Shown here: in pieces, positions 31,142 through 41,365 of the stretch
Numbering within the stretch: position 1 is the first letter of the stretch
Layout of the letters: each line of letters begins with the position of its first letter
Translations under genes and position numbers: made by a program
Notes under the pieces: generated by a model
Databases searched by the model: none
The model's input: the letters and a program-made list of their open reading frames with translations, nothing else
Told to the model about the DNA's origin: nothing
Origin: Buttiauxella brennerae ATCC 51605
Lineage (GTDB): Bacteria; Pseudomonadota; Gammaproteobacteria; Enterobacterales; Enterobacteriaceae
Length of the DNA: 64,000 nucleotides
NCBI RefSeq assembly: GCF_001654925.1
Contig: NZ_LXER01000006.1
Span: forward strand, 620,001-684,000
Direction of reading: 5' to 3'

Positions 31142-32299
31142 TTAGAACTGGTAAACGATACCAACAGCTGCCTGGTCGTCTGTTGCCAGTTTAGCAGATT
31201 CGCTGTAGTTGTTGTCGTCCAGCAGGTTGAACTTATACGCAGCGTATACGTTCATGTTTTTGTTGAAGTAGTACCAGGTACCCACTTCTACGTATTTAAC
31301 CAGGTCAGCATCGCCGCCAGTGAAGTCGCCACGGCTTTTCAGGTCTTTACCTTTAGACTGAACGTAAGCAATGGATGGACGCAGACCGAAATCGAACTGG
31401 TACTGAGCTACAGCTTCGAAGTTCTGAGTTTTGTTAGCGAAGTTGTTGTCAGCTTCACGAGTCATGTTCAGAGTTTCTGCATACATAATTGCAGCGTAGA
31501 TGTTGTTCGCATCGTACTTAGCAGCAGTAGACCATGCTTCAGCGCGGTCGCCGCCAGCACTTGCCCAAGCGGTAGAGGTGCCTGCAGCAACCTGCTCGTT
31601 GGTACGGTCAGCAGTTTCATAACCAGCAGCAACGCTGAAGCCTTCGCCGATGTCATAAGTTGCAGCGGTGCTTACGCCGTCGCCGTTAGCTTTAGCGCCG
31701 TTACCTGCACGACCCAAAGAAATTGTACCGTTGTCATCAACGCTTGGAGCAACTACGTTGCTACGCTCGTTTTTACCCTGGTATTGCACAGCAAACGCCA
31801 GGCCATCAACCAGACCGAAGAAGTTGCTGTTACGGTAAGTCAGAACACCAGTAGTACGGCCGTTCATGAAGTTGTCAGTAGCAGCCCAAGTATCGCCGCC
31901 CCACTCAACCAGCATATCGGTATAAGCAGCAACGTCGTAGATTGCACCGTAGTTACGGCCGTAATCCAGGGAGCCTGCATCACCAAATTTCAGACCAGCA
32001 AATGCCAGACGGGTGTTAGTACCCTGAGTGCCTTCAGCGTTGGAGGCATTCATGTTGTATTCCCACTGGCCGTAACCGGTCAGTTGATCATTGATCTGAG
32101 TCTCACCTTTGAAACCGATACGAGCATAGGTGGTGTCATCACTAGAGGTATCACCGTTAGTGGTCCAGATGTGCTCGCCTACAGCTTTACCGTAGAAATC
32201 CAGTTTGTTGGCGTTTTTGTTATAGATTTCTGCAGCGTTAGCTGCACCGGCTACCAGCAGAGCAGGGATTAACACTGCCAGAATATTGCGCTTCATCAT
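31142..32299 (-). CDS. ompF: Outer-membrane porin OmpF
   Basis: Trimeric 16-stranded general porin. 385 residues with a 22-residue signal peptide (cleavage after GAANA), longer than E. coli OmpF (362). C-terminal phenylalanine (VGIVYQF) and alternating beta-strand pattern are typical. The constriction loop L3 reads [16 protein letters not shown] (129-144) where E. coli has a PEFGGD core: P and F are replaced by V131 and W133 and the acidic E132 and D136 are kept. Loops 4-6 are very different from E. coli, including an insert rich in Thr/Ala near 225-245. Orthology to OmpF rests on position (aspC-ompF-asnS) and on the conserved promoter and MicF-target leader. Confidence 0.92.
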   Translation of the reverse strand: MMKRNILAVLIPALLVAGAANAAEIYNKNANKLDFYGKAVGEHIWTTNGDTSSDDTTYARIGFKGETQINDQLTGYGQWEYNMNASNAEGTQGTNTRLAFAGLKFGDAGSLDYGRNYGAIYDVAAYTDMLVEWGGDTWAATDNFMNGRTTGVLTYRNSNFFGLVDGLAFAVQYQGKNERSNVVAPSVDDNGTISLGRAGNGAKANGDGVSTAATYDIGEGFSVAAGYETADRTNEQVAAGTSTAWASAGGDRAEAWSTAAKYDANNIYAAIMYAETLNMTREADNNFANKTQNFEAVAQYQFDFGLRPSIAYVQSKGKDLKSRGDFTGGDADLVKYVEVGTWYYFNKNMNVYAAYKFNLLDDNNYSESAKLATDDQAAVGIVYQF

Positions 32300-32512
32300 T
32301 ATTTATTACCCTCATTAGGTTTTTTGTGAACACCTGCCACTGCCGTCAATAATTCTGTACGGAACTATTGATGAGAGTTTGGTGTCTTTCTGTATCTGTC
32401 AGGCATCTTTCCATCCATGAAACCGTTTCGCTAGCCTGAAAGTGCTACAAACATCGAGAGTGAGTTACAAAAGGAAAGTATGTGTAACTAAATGTGTATT
32501 TTATGGAACTTT
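32300..32512 (-). promoter_or_regulatory. ompF promoter, OmpR boxes and MicF-target leader
   Basis: Minus-strand blocks match the E. coli ompF control region: GAGGGTAATAAATAATG at the start codon (pairing site of MicF sRNA), TGGAAAGATGCCTG in the leader, and the core block TTTGTAGCACTTTCAGGC at 32434-32451. Upstream, at about 32462-32500, GTTAC-type repeats (GTTACACATACTTTCC, TTTTGTAACTCAC) resemble tandem OmpR boxes. Predicted control by EnvZ-OmpR and by MicF; the latter gene is not in this window. Confidence 0.7.
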
Positions 32513-32855
32513 GTGAACCAACTCAAATTTCTGCGCCGCTTCGCTCAAAAAACAACCTTTCATATCCTATATATATGAATTACTTATGTTTAATTTGCAT
32601 AACGAGAAATCTTGTTAAATTGATGGTTACATTTGTACATTCTTTGAGTGATTTTTGGATGTCCAGACATCTGTGTGAAAATTGTCCGAATGTGCTAAGT
32701 CAACTCTCGAAGTGAGTAAGCAAGCTGAAGGTGAGGTTATTTTGTGTTTGTCTGTTTCGTGGACACAATTGGTAACGGGGAAGTCGTGAGGAGGGGTTGA
32801 AATTGACGTTTGTTTACCATTCGTTGAAGAAAAAAGACGTTTTTACGACAGACAT
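32513..32855. other. Gene-free stretch upstream of ompF
   Basis: AT-rich sequence between the OmpR boxes and the asnS terminator. It would include any distal OmpR or IHF site of ompF (E. coli has a remote F4 site here). A 73-codon reading frame at 32494-32715 on the plus strand has no ribosome binding site, an odd composition and overlaps the OmpR region, so I do not call a gene. Confidence 0.5.
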
Positions 32856-32880
32856 AAAAAAGGCCAGCAATGCTGGCCTT
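32856..32880 (-). terminator. Intrinsic terminator after asnS
   Basis: Minus strand AAGGCCAGC-ATT-GCTGGCCTT followed by TTTTTATG. Nine-pair stem, 15 bp after the asnS stop. Confidence 0.9.
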
Positions 32881-32894
32881 AGAAAAATGAGAAC

Positions 32895-34295
32895 TTAGAA
32901 GCTTGCGTTACGTGGTGTACGTGGGAATGGGATCACGTCACGAACGTTCTGAACACCGGTTACATAGGCAATCAGGCGCTCAAAGCCAAGACCGAAACCA
33001 GAGTGTGGCACGGTGCCGTAACGGCGCAGATCACGATACCACCAGTAGTCTTCTTTATTCAGACCCATCTCAGCCATGCGCGCATCCAGGACATCAAGAC
33101 GCTCTTCACGCTGAGAACCACCAATGATTTCACCAATGCCCGGCGCTAACACGTCCATCGCTGCGACGGTTTTACCGTCTTCGTTAAGGCGCATATAGAA
33201 AGCCTTAATGTCTTTCGGATAGTTTTTCACAACGACCGGCGCTTTGAAGTGTTGCTCAGCAAGGTAACGCTCATGTTCGGAAGAAAGGTCAACACCCCAG
33301 TAAACCGGGTTTTCGAATTTCTGGCCGCAATTCTCAAGAATTGTAACTGCGTCGGTGTAATCAACCTGGGCAAAGTCAGCATCGATGAAACGCTGTAAAC
33401 GTTCTACTGCATCTTTGTCAACGCGCTCTGCGAAGAACTCCATGTCATCCATGCGCTCATCAAGCACCGCTTTGAAGACATATTTCAGCATGGCTTCAGC
33501 CAGGCCCGCTACGTCATCAAGGCTTGCGAAAGCGACTTCGGGTTCCAGCATCCAGAACTCAGCCAGGTGACGGCTGGTGTTGGAGTTTTCAGCACGGAAG
33601 GTTGGGCCAAAGGTATAAACCTTAGACAGTGCGCACGCATAGGTTTCGCCGTTCAACTGGCCGGATACGGTCAGGAACGCTTCTTTACCAAAGAAGTCTT
33701 TATCGAAATCGATTTTGCCCGCATCAGTACGTGGCAGGTTTTCCATATCCAGCGTAGAAACGCGGAACATTTCGCCAGCGCCTTCGGTATCGGAAGCCGT
33801 GATCAGCGGTGTAGAAACCCAGAAATAACCCTGCTCATGGAAGAAACGGTGCAGCGCCTGGGCCAGAGTATGACGAACGCGTGCAACAGCGCCGATCATA
33901 TTGGTACGTGGACGCAGGTGAGCAACTTCACGGAGATACTCAATACTGTGGCGTTTTGCCGCCATCGGGTAGGTATCAGGATCATCAACCCAACCGGTCA
34001 CTTCAACTTCAGATGCCTGAATTTCAAAGCTCTGGCCCTGACCGAGAGACTCTACAACTTTACCTGTCACCACGACTGAACAGCCGGTGGTCAGGCGCAG
34101 TACGTCTTCATTGTAATTAGGCAGAGTATTATTAATGACGGCCTGTACAGGAGAGAAGCAGGAACCGTCATAGACGGCGAGGAAGGAGATACCAGCTTTT
34201 GAATCTCTACGAGTACGCACCCATCCACGCACGGTGACTTCTTGGTCAACGGCTACGCGGCCCTGGAGTACGTCGGCTACAGGCACAACGCTCAT
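32895..34295 (-). CDS. asnS: Asparaginyl-tRNA synthetase
   Basis: Class IIb aminoacyl-tRNA synthetase charging tRNA-Asn. 466 residues as in E. coli. N-terminal OB-fold anticodon-binding domain (about 15-105, [12 protein letters not shown]), then the catalytic core with motif 2 ([16 protein letters not shown]) and motif 3 (GFGLGFERL). Transcribed toward ompF but ended by its own terminator. Confidence 0.98.
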   Translation of the reverse strand: MSVVPVADVLQGRVAVDQEVTVRGWVRTRRDSKAGISFLAVYDGSCFSPVQAVINNTLPNYNEDVLRLTTGCSVVVTGKVVESLGQGQSFEIQASEVEVTGWVDDPDTYPMAAKRHSIEYLREVAHLRPRTNMIGAVARVRHTLAQALHRFFHEQGYFWVSTPLITASDTEGAGEMFRVSTLDMENLPRTDAGKIDFDKDFFGKEAFLTVSGQLNGETYACALSKVYTFGPTFRAENSNTSRHLAEFWMLEPEVAFASLDDVAGLAEAMLKYVFKAVLDERMDDMEFFAERVDKDAVERLQRFIDADFAQVDYTDAVTILENCGQKFENPVYWGVDLSSEHERYLAEQHFKAPVVVKNYPKDIKAFYMRLNEDGKTVAAMDVLAPGIGEIIGGSQREERLDVLDARMAEMGLNKEDYWWYRDLRRYGTVPHSGFGLGFERLIAYVTGVQNVRDVIPFPRTPRNASF

Positions 34296-34429
34296 ATTTT
34301 TCTCTCTATTAAATGGTCAGTGACAAAAAAAATAATTACCCACAATTGGGGGTTATCTATGTTACCTGTCGCGAGCCTACAGACAAGCAGAAAAATCAAA
34401 GGAGATGAAGAAATACAATAAAGAAGAGA

Positions 34430-34461
34430 ACCCATGAACGCGATGAATACCATTCATGGGT
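34430..34461 (-). terminator. Terminator after pncB
   Basis: Outer stem ACCCATGAA/TTCATGGGT (34430-34438 with 34453-34461), read on the minus strand, is followed by TCTCTTCTTTATT. An alternative inner stem ATGAAT/ATTCAT exists in the loop. Lies 10 bp after the pncB stop. Confidence 0.65.
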
Positions 34462-34471
34462 TTTATCAGGA

Positions 34472-35674
34472 TCAGCTGGCTTTTTTGATTTGCGGTAAAT
34501 CGAAGGCTTTTCGCAGCGCGCGGACGAACGCTTTATCATGGCAAATGGTTTTGCCTGGGCTGTCAGAAAGTTTTGCCACAGGCTTGCCGTTACACTCAAC
34601 CAGCTTGATAACAATATTAAGCGGCTTAACCTGTGGAATATCGCAGGTCAGGCGGGTGCCAATACCAAAGCTTAAATTGACGCGAGTAGAGAAATGGCGA
34701 TACAGCTCAATGGCTTTTGGCAAATCGAGGTTATCAGAGAACACCAGAACTTTGGTTTTAGGGTCGATACCCAGCTTCTCATAATGTGCGACCGCTTTTT
34801 CACCCCACTCAACCGGATCCCCTGAATCATGACGCAAACCCTGGTAGCGGTTTGCGAAAGAGAGATCGAAGTCGCGCAAGAAGGCATCCATTGTAATGCA
34901 ATCCGTTAACGCGATACCGAGCTTGTCAGGGTATTCATCAATCCAGGCCTGAAGTGCTGCACGTTGGCTGTTCGCGAGTGTCGGGCTGATTTGCTGATGA
35001 GCCTGGAACCACTCATGTGCCTGAGTGCCCATTGGCGTTAAGTCGAGGCGACGCGCAAGGTCGTAATTGCTGGTGCCCACAAACCACTTTTCTTGTTGCA
35101 GACGGCTGACGATGGCCTCCTGCACTTCACGTGAGAAGCGGCGGCGCGTACCAAAATCCATCAGACGGAAGGCGCAAAGATCGATATCTGCTGTCAATTC
35201 TTTGAATTGAACCAGCTTACTTTCCAGGCTCTCCAGCGCCATTTGCTGCGTGATACCCGGTGAGCGGTGTTGATGCACCACTTCACTGATCACGGCCAAC
35301 AACGGCACTTCCCACATAATTACGTCCAGCCACGTACCGCTCAGACGAATGTCTAAATGGCCGTTGTTATTGCTGATGTGTACGGTCGAAGGGTCGTAGC
35401 GGAAAGTACGCAGCCACGCGAGATAATCTGCTTTAAAGAACGGCAGACTTTCCAGGAAGGTGAACTCCTCGTCGCTCAGCGCGAGGTGCTGCATTAAATC
35501 AACCTGTTCACGAATATCGTCTGCATAGATGCCCAGCAGATCGTCACCGCGGCAACGGAACTCGGCCGCGACGTTGACGTCGTGATAACGGTGGAAAACC
35601 GCCTGCTGCATATGAAGCTTATAAGCGTCAGTATCCAGAAGCGTTTGCAATATAGGGGAAGCGTGTCGTGTCAT
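34472..35674 (-). CDS. pncB: Nicotinate phosphoribosyltransferase
   Basis: First enzyme of NAD salvage from nicotinate, joining it to PRPP with ATP hydrolysis. 400 residues from the ATG at 35674 ([16 protein letters not shown]), the E. coli length. The autophosphorylated histidine is H220 in [26 protein letters not shown] and the PRPP-binding FSDNLDL segment are intact. An in-frame ATG five codons upstream sits directly on a GAGAGG tract and is unlikely to be used. Divergent from pepN. Confidence 0.96.
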   Translation of the reverse strand: MTRHASPILQTLLDTDAYKLHMQQAVFHRYHDVNVAAEFRCRGDDLLGIYADDIREQVDLMQHLALSDEEFTFLESLPFFKADYLAWLRTFRYDPSTVHISNNNGHLDIRLSGTWLDVIMWEVPLLAVISEVVHQHRSPGITQQMALESLESKLVQFKELTADIDLCAFRLMDFGTRRRFSREVQEAIVSRLQQEKWFVGTSNYDLARRLDLTPMGTQAHEWFQAHQQISPTLANSQRAALQAWIDEYPDKLGIALTDCITMDAFLRDFDLSFANRYQGLRHDSGDPVEWGEKAVAHYEKLGIDPKTKVLVFSDNLDLPKAIELYRHFSTRVNLSFGIGTRLTCDIPQVKPLNIVIKLVECNGKPVAKLSDSPGKTICHDKAFVRALRKAFDLPQIKKAS

Positions 35675-35756
35675 GGCGCGTTGCAGCATCCTCTCACAGG
35701 AGCGTTTCCATCAAAGGCTAAGCAGATAAAAGACGCAGGAGTATACCCTGATTATC

Positions 35757-35769
35757 TGTTTATTAAACC
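35757..35769 (-). promoter_or_regulatory. Candidate NadR operator upstream of pncB
   Basis: TGTTTA-T-TAAACC is a near-perfect palindrome carrying the TGTTTA/TAAACA half-sites reported for NadR, which represses pncB in enterics. It is about 85 bp before the pncB start in the pncB-pepN divergent region. The spacer length to be expected is from memory, so confidence is limited. Confidence 0.4.
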
Positions 35770-35942
35770 TGGATCACAACATACGCTGGGAATCTGGTCG
35801 ATGGCGATTCGTGCCACTTGTTATATATATGTAGCAATTCGAGTGAATTGCCCAGAAAAGTTGAAGATTCTGCATAGCAACATTCAGGCAACAGGGTATA
35901 GACTGAACTCCGCAAACTTACGGATGATGTATAAGGTTTTTT

Positions 35943-38555
35943 ATGACACAACAGCCACAAGCCAAATACCGCCACGACTACCGTGCGCCGGATTACACGA
36001 TTACCGATATCGATTTGACCTTTGACCTTGATGCCACAAAAACCCTGGTCACTGCCATTAGCCAGATTACCCGCCAAGGCGCGGCGGGTTCGCCACTGCG
36101 TCTTGATGGTGAAGACCTGACGCTGGTTTCAATTGATGTCAATGGTACCGCCTGGGAAGATTACCGCCAGGAAGAGGGCGCATTGATTCTTGAATCTTTG
36201 CCTGAAGCCTTCACGCTGACAATCGTTAACCAAATCAGCCCTGCAACCAATACTGCCCTTGAAGGGCTTTATCTTTCGGGCGATGCGCTTTGTACTCAGT
36301 GCGAAGCTGAAGGTTTCCGCCACATTACCTGGTATCTCGACCGACCAGACGTTCTGGCGCGTTTCACCACCAAAGTTATTGCCGACAAATCCAAATATCC
36401 TTTCCTTTTATCTAACGGTAACCGCATTGCTGAAGGTGAACTGGATAACGGACGTCATTGGGTTCAGTGGCAAGATCCGTTCCCGAAACCGTGCTACCTA
36501 TTTGCACTGGTAGCGGGTGATTTCGATGTATTACGTGATTCCTTTAAAACGCGTTCTGGCCGTGATGTCGCGCTGGAGTTGTTCGTCGATCGCGGTAATC
36601 TCGACCGTGCAAGCTGGGCGATGACGTCACTGAAAGCGTCGATGAAATGGGATGAAACCCGTTTTGGCCTCGAATACGACCTCGACATCTATATGATTGT
36701 TGCCGTCGACTTCTTCAATATGGGCGCAATGGAGAACAAAGGGCTTAACGTCTTTAACTCCAAATATGTGCTGGCACGTGCTGAAACGGCGACTGATAAA
36801 GACTACCTCGATATCGAACGCGTTATTGGCCACGAATATTTCCATAACTGGACCGGCAACCGCGTGACCTGCCGCGACTGGTTCCAGCTAAGCCTGAAAG
36901 AAGGGCTGACTGTTTTCCGCGATCAAGAATTTAGTTCTGATCTCGGTTCGCGTGCTGTCAACCGCATCCAGAATGTGCGTACTATGCGTGCGATGCAGTT
37001 TGCGGAAGATGCAAGTCCAATGGCGCACCCGATTCGCCCGGACAAAGTGATTGAAATGAACAACTTCTACACACTGACGGTGTACGAGAAGGGTTCAGAA
37101 GTTATCCGTATGCTGCACACCTTGCTGGGTGAAGAGAACTTCCAGAAAGGGATGCTACTTTACTTTGAGCGCCATGATGGCAGCGCGGCAACCTGCGATG
37201 ATTTCGTGCAGGCGATGGAAGATGCGTCGAACGTTGACCTGTCTCACTTCCGTCGTTGGTACAGCCAGGCCGGGACACCAGTGGTGACGGTGCATGACGA
37301 CTACGATCCAGAAAATGAACTGTATACGCTGACGATCAGCCAGACCACGCCGCCAACGGCTGAGCAGCAGGAAAAGCACCCGTTACATATTCCGTTCGAC
37401 ATCGAACTGTATGACAACGAAGGCAAAGTGATTCCGTTGCAGAAAAATGGTCACCCAATTCACCATGTGCTGAATGTGACTCAGGCAGAGCAGACATTTG
37501 TTTTCGATAACGTCTATTTCCAGCCGGTTCCGTCTTTGCTGCGTGAATTTTCAGCGCCAGTGAAACTGGAATACAAATGGAGTGACCAGCAACTGACGTT
37601 CCTGATGCGTCACGCGCGTAACGATTTCTCTCGTTGGGATGCGGCGCAAAGTTTGCTGGCGACGTACATCAAACTGAACGTCAACCGCAGCCAGCAGGGC
37701 CAACCGTTGTCGCTGCCGTTGCATGTTGCTGATGCGTTCCGTGCGATTTTGCTGGATGAGAAAATCGACCCGGCATTGGCAGCAGAAATTCTGACGCTGC
37801 CTTCGCAGAACGAAATTGCCGAACTGTTCCAGAAAATCGACCCGCAAGCGATTTCCGCCGTGCATGAAGCCTTAACGCGCACGCTGGCAAATGAACTGGC
37901 AGATGAGTTCCTGGCAGTTTATAACGCCAACAAACTTGATGCTTATCGCGTAGAACATGCGGATATCGGCAAACGCGCACTGCGTAATACCTGCCTGCGT
38001 TATCTGGCGTTTGGGGAGAAGCAGCTTGCTGAGCAACTGGTGCGTAACCAGTTCGCAAGCGCTGATAACATGACGGACTCTATTGCCGCCTTGTCTGCAT
38101 CGGTTGCCGCGCAATTGCCATGCCGTGTAGAACTGCTGACTGCATTTGATGAGAAATGGCATCAGGACGGTCTGGTGATGGACAAATGGTTTGTATTGCA
38201 AGCCACCAGCCCGGCAGTTGACACGTTAAGCAAAGTGCGTGAATTGTTGAACCACCGTTCGTTTAGCATGGGTAACCCGAACCGTGTACGTTCCCTGATT
38301 GGCGCATTTGCGGCAGGTAACCCGGCGGCATTCCATGCGCTTGACGGCAGCGGCTATCAATTTATGGTGGAAATGCTGAGTGAGCTGAACCATCGTAACC
38401 CGCAGGTGGCGTCACGCCTGATTGAGCCGTTGATTCGACTGAAGCGTTACGATGCAAAACGTCAGGAAATGATGCGTGCAGCGCTGGAACAGCTGAAAGG
38501 GCTGGAGAATTTGTCGGGTGATTTGTTCGAGAAGATTTCTAAAGCGTTAGCTTAA
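35943..38555 (+). CDS. pepN: Aminopeptidase N
   Basis: M1-family zinc aminopeptidase, the main cytosolic aminopeptidase of enterics. 870 residues, same as E. coli. Contains the exopeptidase motif GAMEN and the zinc site HEYFHNWTGNRV followed 18 residues later by the Glu ligand in LKEGLTVF. The C-terminal half is the helical domain that closes over the active site. ATG at 35943 follows AAGG. Its 3' end faces the ssu operon, with a REP pair between. Confidence 0.98.
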   Translation: MTQQPQAKYRHDYRAPDYTITDIDLTFDLDATKTLVTAISQITRQGAAGSPLRLDGEDLTLVSIDVNGTAWEDYRQEEGALILESLPEAFTLTIVNQISPATNTALEGLYLSGDALCTQCEAEGFRHITWYLDRPDVLARFTTKVIADKSKYPFLLSNGNRIAEGELDNGRHWVQWQDPFPKPCYLFALVAGDFDVLRDSFKTRSGRDVALELFVDRGNLDRASWAMTSLKASMKWDETRFGLEYDLDIYMIVAVDFFNMGAMENKGLNVFNSKYVLARAETATDKDYLDIERVIGHEYFHNWTGNRVTCRDWFQLSLKEGLTVFRDQEFSSDLGSRAVNRIQNVRTMRAMQFAEDASPMAHPIRPDKVIEMNNFYTLTVYEKGSEVIRMLHTLLGEENFQKGMLLYFERHDGSAATCDDFVQAMEDASNVDLSHFRRWYSQAGTPVVTVHDDYDPENELYTLTISQTTPPTAEQQEKHPLHIPFDIELYDNEGKVIPLQKNGHPIHHVLNVTQAEQTFVFDNVYFQPVPSLLREFSAPVKLEYKWSDQQLTFLMRHARNDFSRWDAAQSLLATYIKLNVNRSQQGQPLSLPLHVADAFRAILLDEKIDPALAAEILTLPSQNEIAELFQKIDPQAISAVHEALTRTLANELADEFLAVYNANKLDAYRVEHADIGKRALRNTCLRYLAFGEKQLAEQLVRNQFASADNMTDSIAALSASVAAQLPCRVELLTAFDEKWHQDGLVMDKWFVLQATSPAVDTLSKVRELLNHRSFSMGNPNRVRSLIGAFAAGNPAAFHALDGSGYQFMVEMLSELNHRNPQVASRLIEPLIRLKRYDAKRQEMMRAALEQLKGLENLSGDLFEKISKALA

Positions 38556-38569
38556 TACCGCTTTTATAA

Positions 38570-38642
38570 GGTGGATGTCGCTTACCGCTAATCCACCCTA
38601 CAAAAGTTTGAGTAGGTCGGATTAGCGTAAGCGACATCCGAC
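38570..38642. repeat. REP/BIME pair between pepN and ssuB
   Basis: Two palindromic units in inverted orientation: 38570-38601 (GGTGGATGTCGCTTAC ... ATCCACCCTAC) and 38612-38642 (GTAGGTCGGATTAGCG ... GCGACATCCGAC). Each can form a stem of its own, and the two can pair with each other. They resemble enterobacterial REP sequences (the GGATxxGCG core). Located between the convergent 3' ends of pepN and ssuB, where it likely ends or protects both messages. Confidence 0.8.
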
Positions 38643-38647
38643 ATAAT

Positions 38648-39421
38648 TTAACCGGTGCGCACCACGCGTGCCGGTTCTTCTATAACCTGCCGTTTCATCA
38701 CTCGCTCTAACACCTGAGCTTCCAGCTCCGCCAGGCGCACAGAGCCCAATTTACGGGGACGTGGCAAATCAACCGTCAGATCCAAACCGATCTTTCCTTC
38801 TTCAATCAGTAACACTCGATCCGCCATCGCCACCGCTTCGCTCACATCATGCGTCACTAACAGCACCGTAAAACCATGCTCCTGCCAAAGCGAAACGATC
38901 AACTCTTGCATCTCAATCCTTGTTAGCGCATCCAGCGCCCCCAAGGGTTCATCGAGCAATAACAGACGTGGGCGATGAATCAGTGCTCGCGCAAGCGCCA
39001 CGCGTTGTTTCTGGCCACCGGACAGGGCGGCCGGCCACTCGGTAGCGCGATTAGCAAGTCCAACAGCTTCCAGAGCTTTCATCGCCGATTCTTTCCAGTT
39101 CCCTTTCAGACCCAGGCCAACATTGTTGATCACCGATTTCCACGGCAACAGGCGTGCATCCTGGAACATTAAGCGAGTCTCATCCTGGCTTTCGCGCAGC
39201 GGAGCATTACCCGCAATTAACGATCCTCCATTAGGATTCTCAAGCCCAGCCAGCAAACGCAGTAACGTACTTTTACCACCGCCGCTACGCCCGACCACGG
39301 CCACAAATTGCCCGGCAGGAATGTGCAATTCCAGCTCATCAAGAATCGTTTTATTACCGTAGCGTTTTGTCACGCTGTTAAGGAGCAGGGGAGTTCCCTG
39401 GTTTAAACGGGCGGTATTCAT
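38648..39421 (-). CDS. ssuB: Aliphatic sulfonate ABC transporter ATPase
   Basis: Nucleotide-binding subunit of the SsuABC importer. 257 residues. Walker [12 protein letters not shown]-loop [10 protein letters not shown], signature ALSGGQKQR, Walker [13 protein letters not shown] and H-loop LVTHDVSEA. Start overlaps the ssuC stop by 4 bp. Last gene of ssuEADCB; the message probably ends at the REP pair. Confidence 0.96.
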   Translation of the reverse strand: MNTARLNQGTPLLLNSVTKRYGNKTILDELELHIPAGQFVAVVGRSGGGKSTLLRLLAGLENPNGGSLIAGNAPLRESQDETRLMFQDARLLPWKSVINNVGLGLKGNWKESAMKALEAVGLANRATEWPAALSGGQKQRVALARALIHRPRLLLLDEPLGALDALTRIEMQELIVSLWQEHGFTVLLVTHDVSEAVAMADRVLLIEEGKIGLDLTVDLPRPRKLGSVRLAELEAQVLERVMKRQVIEEPARVVRTG

Positions 39422-40209
39422 GCGTTCTCCTCCTGTAACTGGTAAGCCGGATGCCAGCGCAGCCAGACACGTTCGAGTAATTGCGCGCTGATATCAGCGA
39501 GTTTGCCGAGCAGGGCGTAAAGAATAATAGCGACGACAACGACGTCGGTTTGCAAGAACTCACGGGCGTTCATTGCCAGATAACCAATTCCTGAGTTGGC
39601 CGAAATCGTTTCTGCCACGATTAAGGTCAACCACATCAGGCCTAATGCGAAACGGATACCGACCATAATCGAAGGCAGCGCACCGGGCAGAATCACCTGG
39701 GCAAACAGGCTAAAGCCTGACAACCCATAGCTGCGGGCCATCTCCAGCAAACCCTGGTCGATATTACGGATGCCATGCCAGGTATTGATGTAAATCGGGA
39801 ACAGCGTGCCGAGTGCTACCAGGAAAATTTTCGCTGATTCATCAATGCCGAACCACAAAATCACCAGCGGAATCAGTGCCAGATGTGGAACGTTACGCAG
39901 CATCTGAATCGAGCTGTCCAGCAGGCGCTCCCCCCAGCGAGACAGGCCGCTAATCAGCCCAAGCACTAATCCCAGGGAGCCACCAATACTAAAACCAATC
40001 ACCGCACGCCATGAGCTGATAGCCAGGTGTTGCCACAATTCACCGCTGGCTGAAAGGTTCCAGAATGCAATCACCACCCCTTCCGGAGAAGGGAGGATAC
40101 GCGACGAGAGCCAGCCTGCGCTCGAAGAGACTTGCCAGATTGCGATAACGGCAACCGGCAGGATCCACGGTGCCAGCCTCAGTAACAGTTTGTGCGTTGA
40201 AAAGGTCAT
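39418..40209 (-). CDS. ssuC: Aliphatic sulfonate ABC transporter permease
   Basis: Inner-membrane permease of the sulfonate importer. 263 residues from the ATG at 40209, which has AAGGAG upstream and matches the E. coli length; a much longer in-frame opening runs back into ssuD but is not conserved. Six predicted transmembrane helices; the coupling EAA-type loop includes [23 protein letters not shown]-like sequence around 160-185. Confidence 0.95.
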   Translation of the reverse strand: MTFSTHKLLLRLAPWILPVAVIAIWQVSSSAGWLSSRILPSPEGVVIAFWNLSASGELWQHLAISSWRAVIGFSIGGSLGLVLGLISGLSRWGERLLDSSIQMLRNVPHLALIPLVILWFGIDESAKIFLVALGTLFPIYINTWHGIRNIDQGLLEMARSYGLSGFSLFAQVILPGALPSIMVGIRFALGLMWLTLIVAETISANSGIGYLAMNAREFLQTDVVVVAIILYALLGKLADISAQLLERVWLRWHPAYQLQEENA

Positions 40210-40219
40210 TGGCTGCTCC

Positions 40220-41365
40220 TTAGCTTTGCGCCACTTTGCGCGGGATAAAGTCATTGGCGACCACTTCGCCCCGTTCATGGATCTGGCGCGGCTGTGGAAT
40301 TTGCGGGATCGCGACATCAAGATGCGGGAACAGTAACTCCCCAACGCGATAGGCCTCTTCCAGATGCGGATAACCCGAAAGAATAAAGCTGTCGATACCG
40401 AGCGCTGCGTATTCGTTAATGCGTTCCGCAACGGTTGGGCCATCGCCGACCAGCGCAGTACCTGCGCCACCACGCACCAGGCCAACGCCTGCCCACAGGT
40501 TCGGGCTGATCTCCAGGTTGTCGCGCTTACCACCATGCAATGCCGCCATGCGGTGTTGGCCGACGGAATCCGTGCGGGCGAAAGCGGCTTGCGCTTTGGC
40601 GATGGTTTCATCATCCAGCTGAGAAATCAGGCGGTTGGCGGCCTCCCATGCTTCTTCATTCGTTTCACGGACAATCACATGCAAGCGAATACCAAAACGA
40701 ACGGTGCGCCCATGTTTTGCCGCTTTCGCACGGACTTGTTCAATTTTCTCTTTCACTAAATGCGGTGGTTCGCCCCATGTCAGATAGAGATCCACTTGTT
40801 CGGCGGCAAGATCCTGCGCAACATCAGATGACCCGCCAAAGTAGAGCGGTGGGCGAGGCTGTTGCACCGGCGGGAACAACAGTTTTGCCCCTTTAACCTG
40901 AATATGTTTGCCTTCGTGATCAACGGTTTCACCTTCCAGCAGGCGACGCCAGATATGGGTAAATTCAGCAGATGCTTCATAACGTTCCTGGTGGTTAAGG
41001 AACACGCCGTCTGCGGCTAACTCTTCCGGGTCGCTACCGGTGACGAGGTTAAATAAAGCACGCCCGTTAGAAAGCCTGTCGAGCGTTGCGGCCTGGCGTG
41101 CAGCCACCGTTGGGGAGGTAACACTTGGGCGCAGCGCCACCAGGAATTTTAAACGCTGCGTCACCGGAATCATGGATGCGGCGACCAGCCAGGCATCTTC
41201 GCAAGAACGACCCGTTGGGATCAGTACACCAGTAAAACCGAGTCTGTCCGCAGCCTGAGCAATCTGTTGCAGGTAACCGTGATCAACCGGGCGTGCTGCG
41301 TCATTGCTGCCTAAGTAGTGGCCATCGCCATGGGTAGGTAAGAACCAGAACATATTTAAACTCAT
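40220..41365 (-). CDS. ssuD: FMNH2-dependent alkanesulfonate monooxygenase
   Basis: Flavin-dependent monooxygenase of the bacterial luciferase fold that splits C1-C10 alkanesulfonates to aldehyde and sulfite. 381 residues as in E. coli. Conserved [15 protein letters not shown] start and the [14 protein letters not shown] segment near the C-terminus. The reduced flavin comes from SsuE. Overlaps ssuA by 4 bp; 10 bp from ssuC. Confidence 0.97.
   Translation of the reverse strand: MSLNMFWFLPTHGDGHYLGSNDAARPVDHGYLQQIAQAADRLGFTGVLIPTGRSCEDAWLVAASMIPVTQRLKFLVALRPSVTSPTVAARQAATLDRLSNGRALFNLVTGSDPEELAADGVFLNHQERYEASAEFTHIWRRLLEGETVDHEGKHIQVKGAKLLFPPVQQPRPPLYFGGSSDVAQDLAAEQVDLYLTWGEPPHLVKEKIEQVRAKAAKHGRTVRFGIRLHVIVRETNEEAWEAANRLISQLDDETIAKAQAAFARTDSVGQHRMAALHGGKRDNLEISPNLWAGVGLVRGGAGTALVGDGPTVAERINEYAALGIDSFILSGYPHLEEAYRVGELLFPHLDVAIPQIPQPRQIHERGEVVANDFIPRKVAQS

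Noticed and set aside
32494-32715. 73-codon open frame upstream of ompF
   Set aside because: No ribosome binding site, overlaps the OmpR binding region and has no similarity I recognise.
40210-40614. Long N-terminal extension of ssuC into ssuD
   Set aside because: The ATG at 40209 has a strong Shine-Dalgarno and the family length; the extension is antisense-free frame-shift sequence of ssuD.
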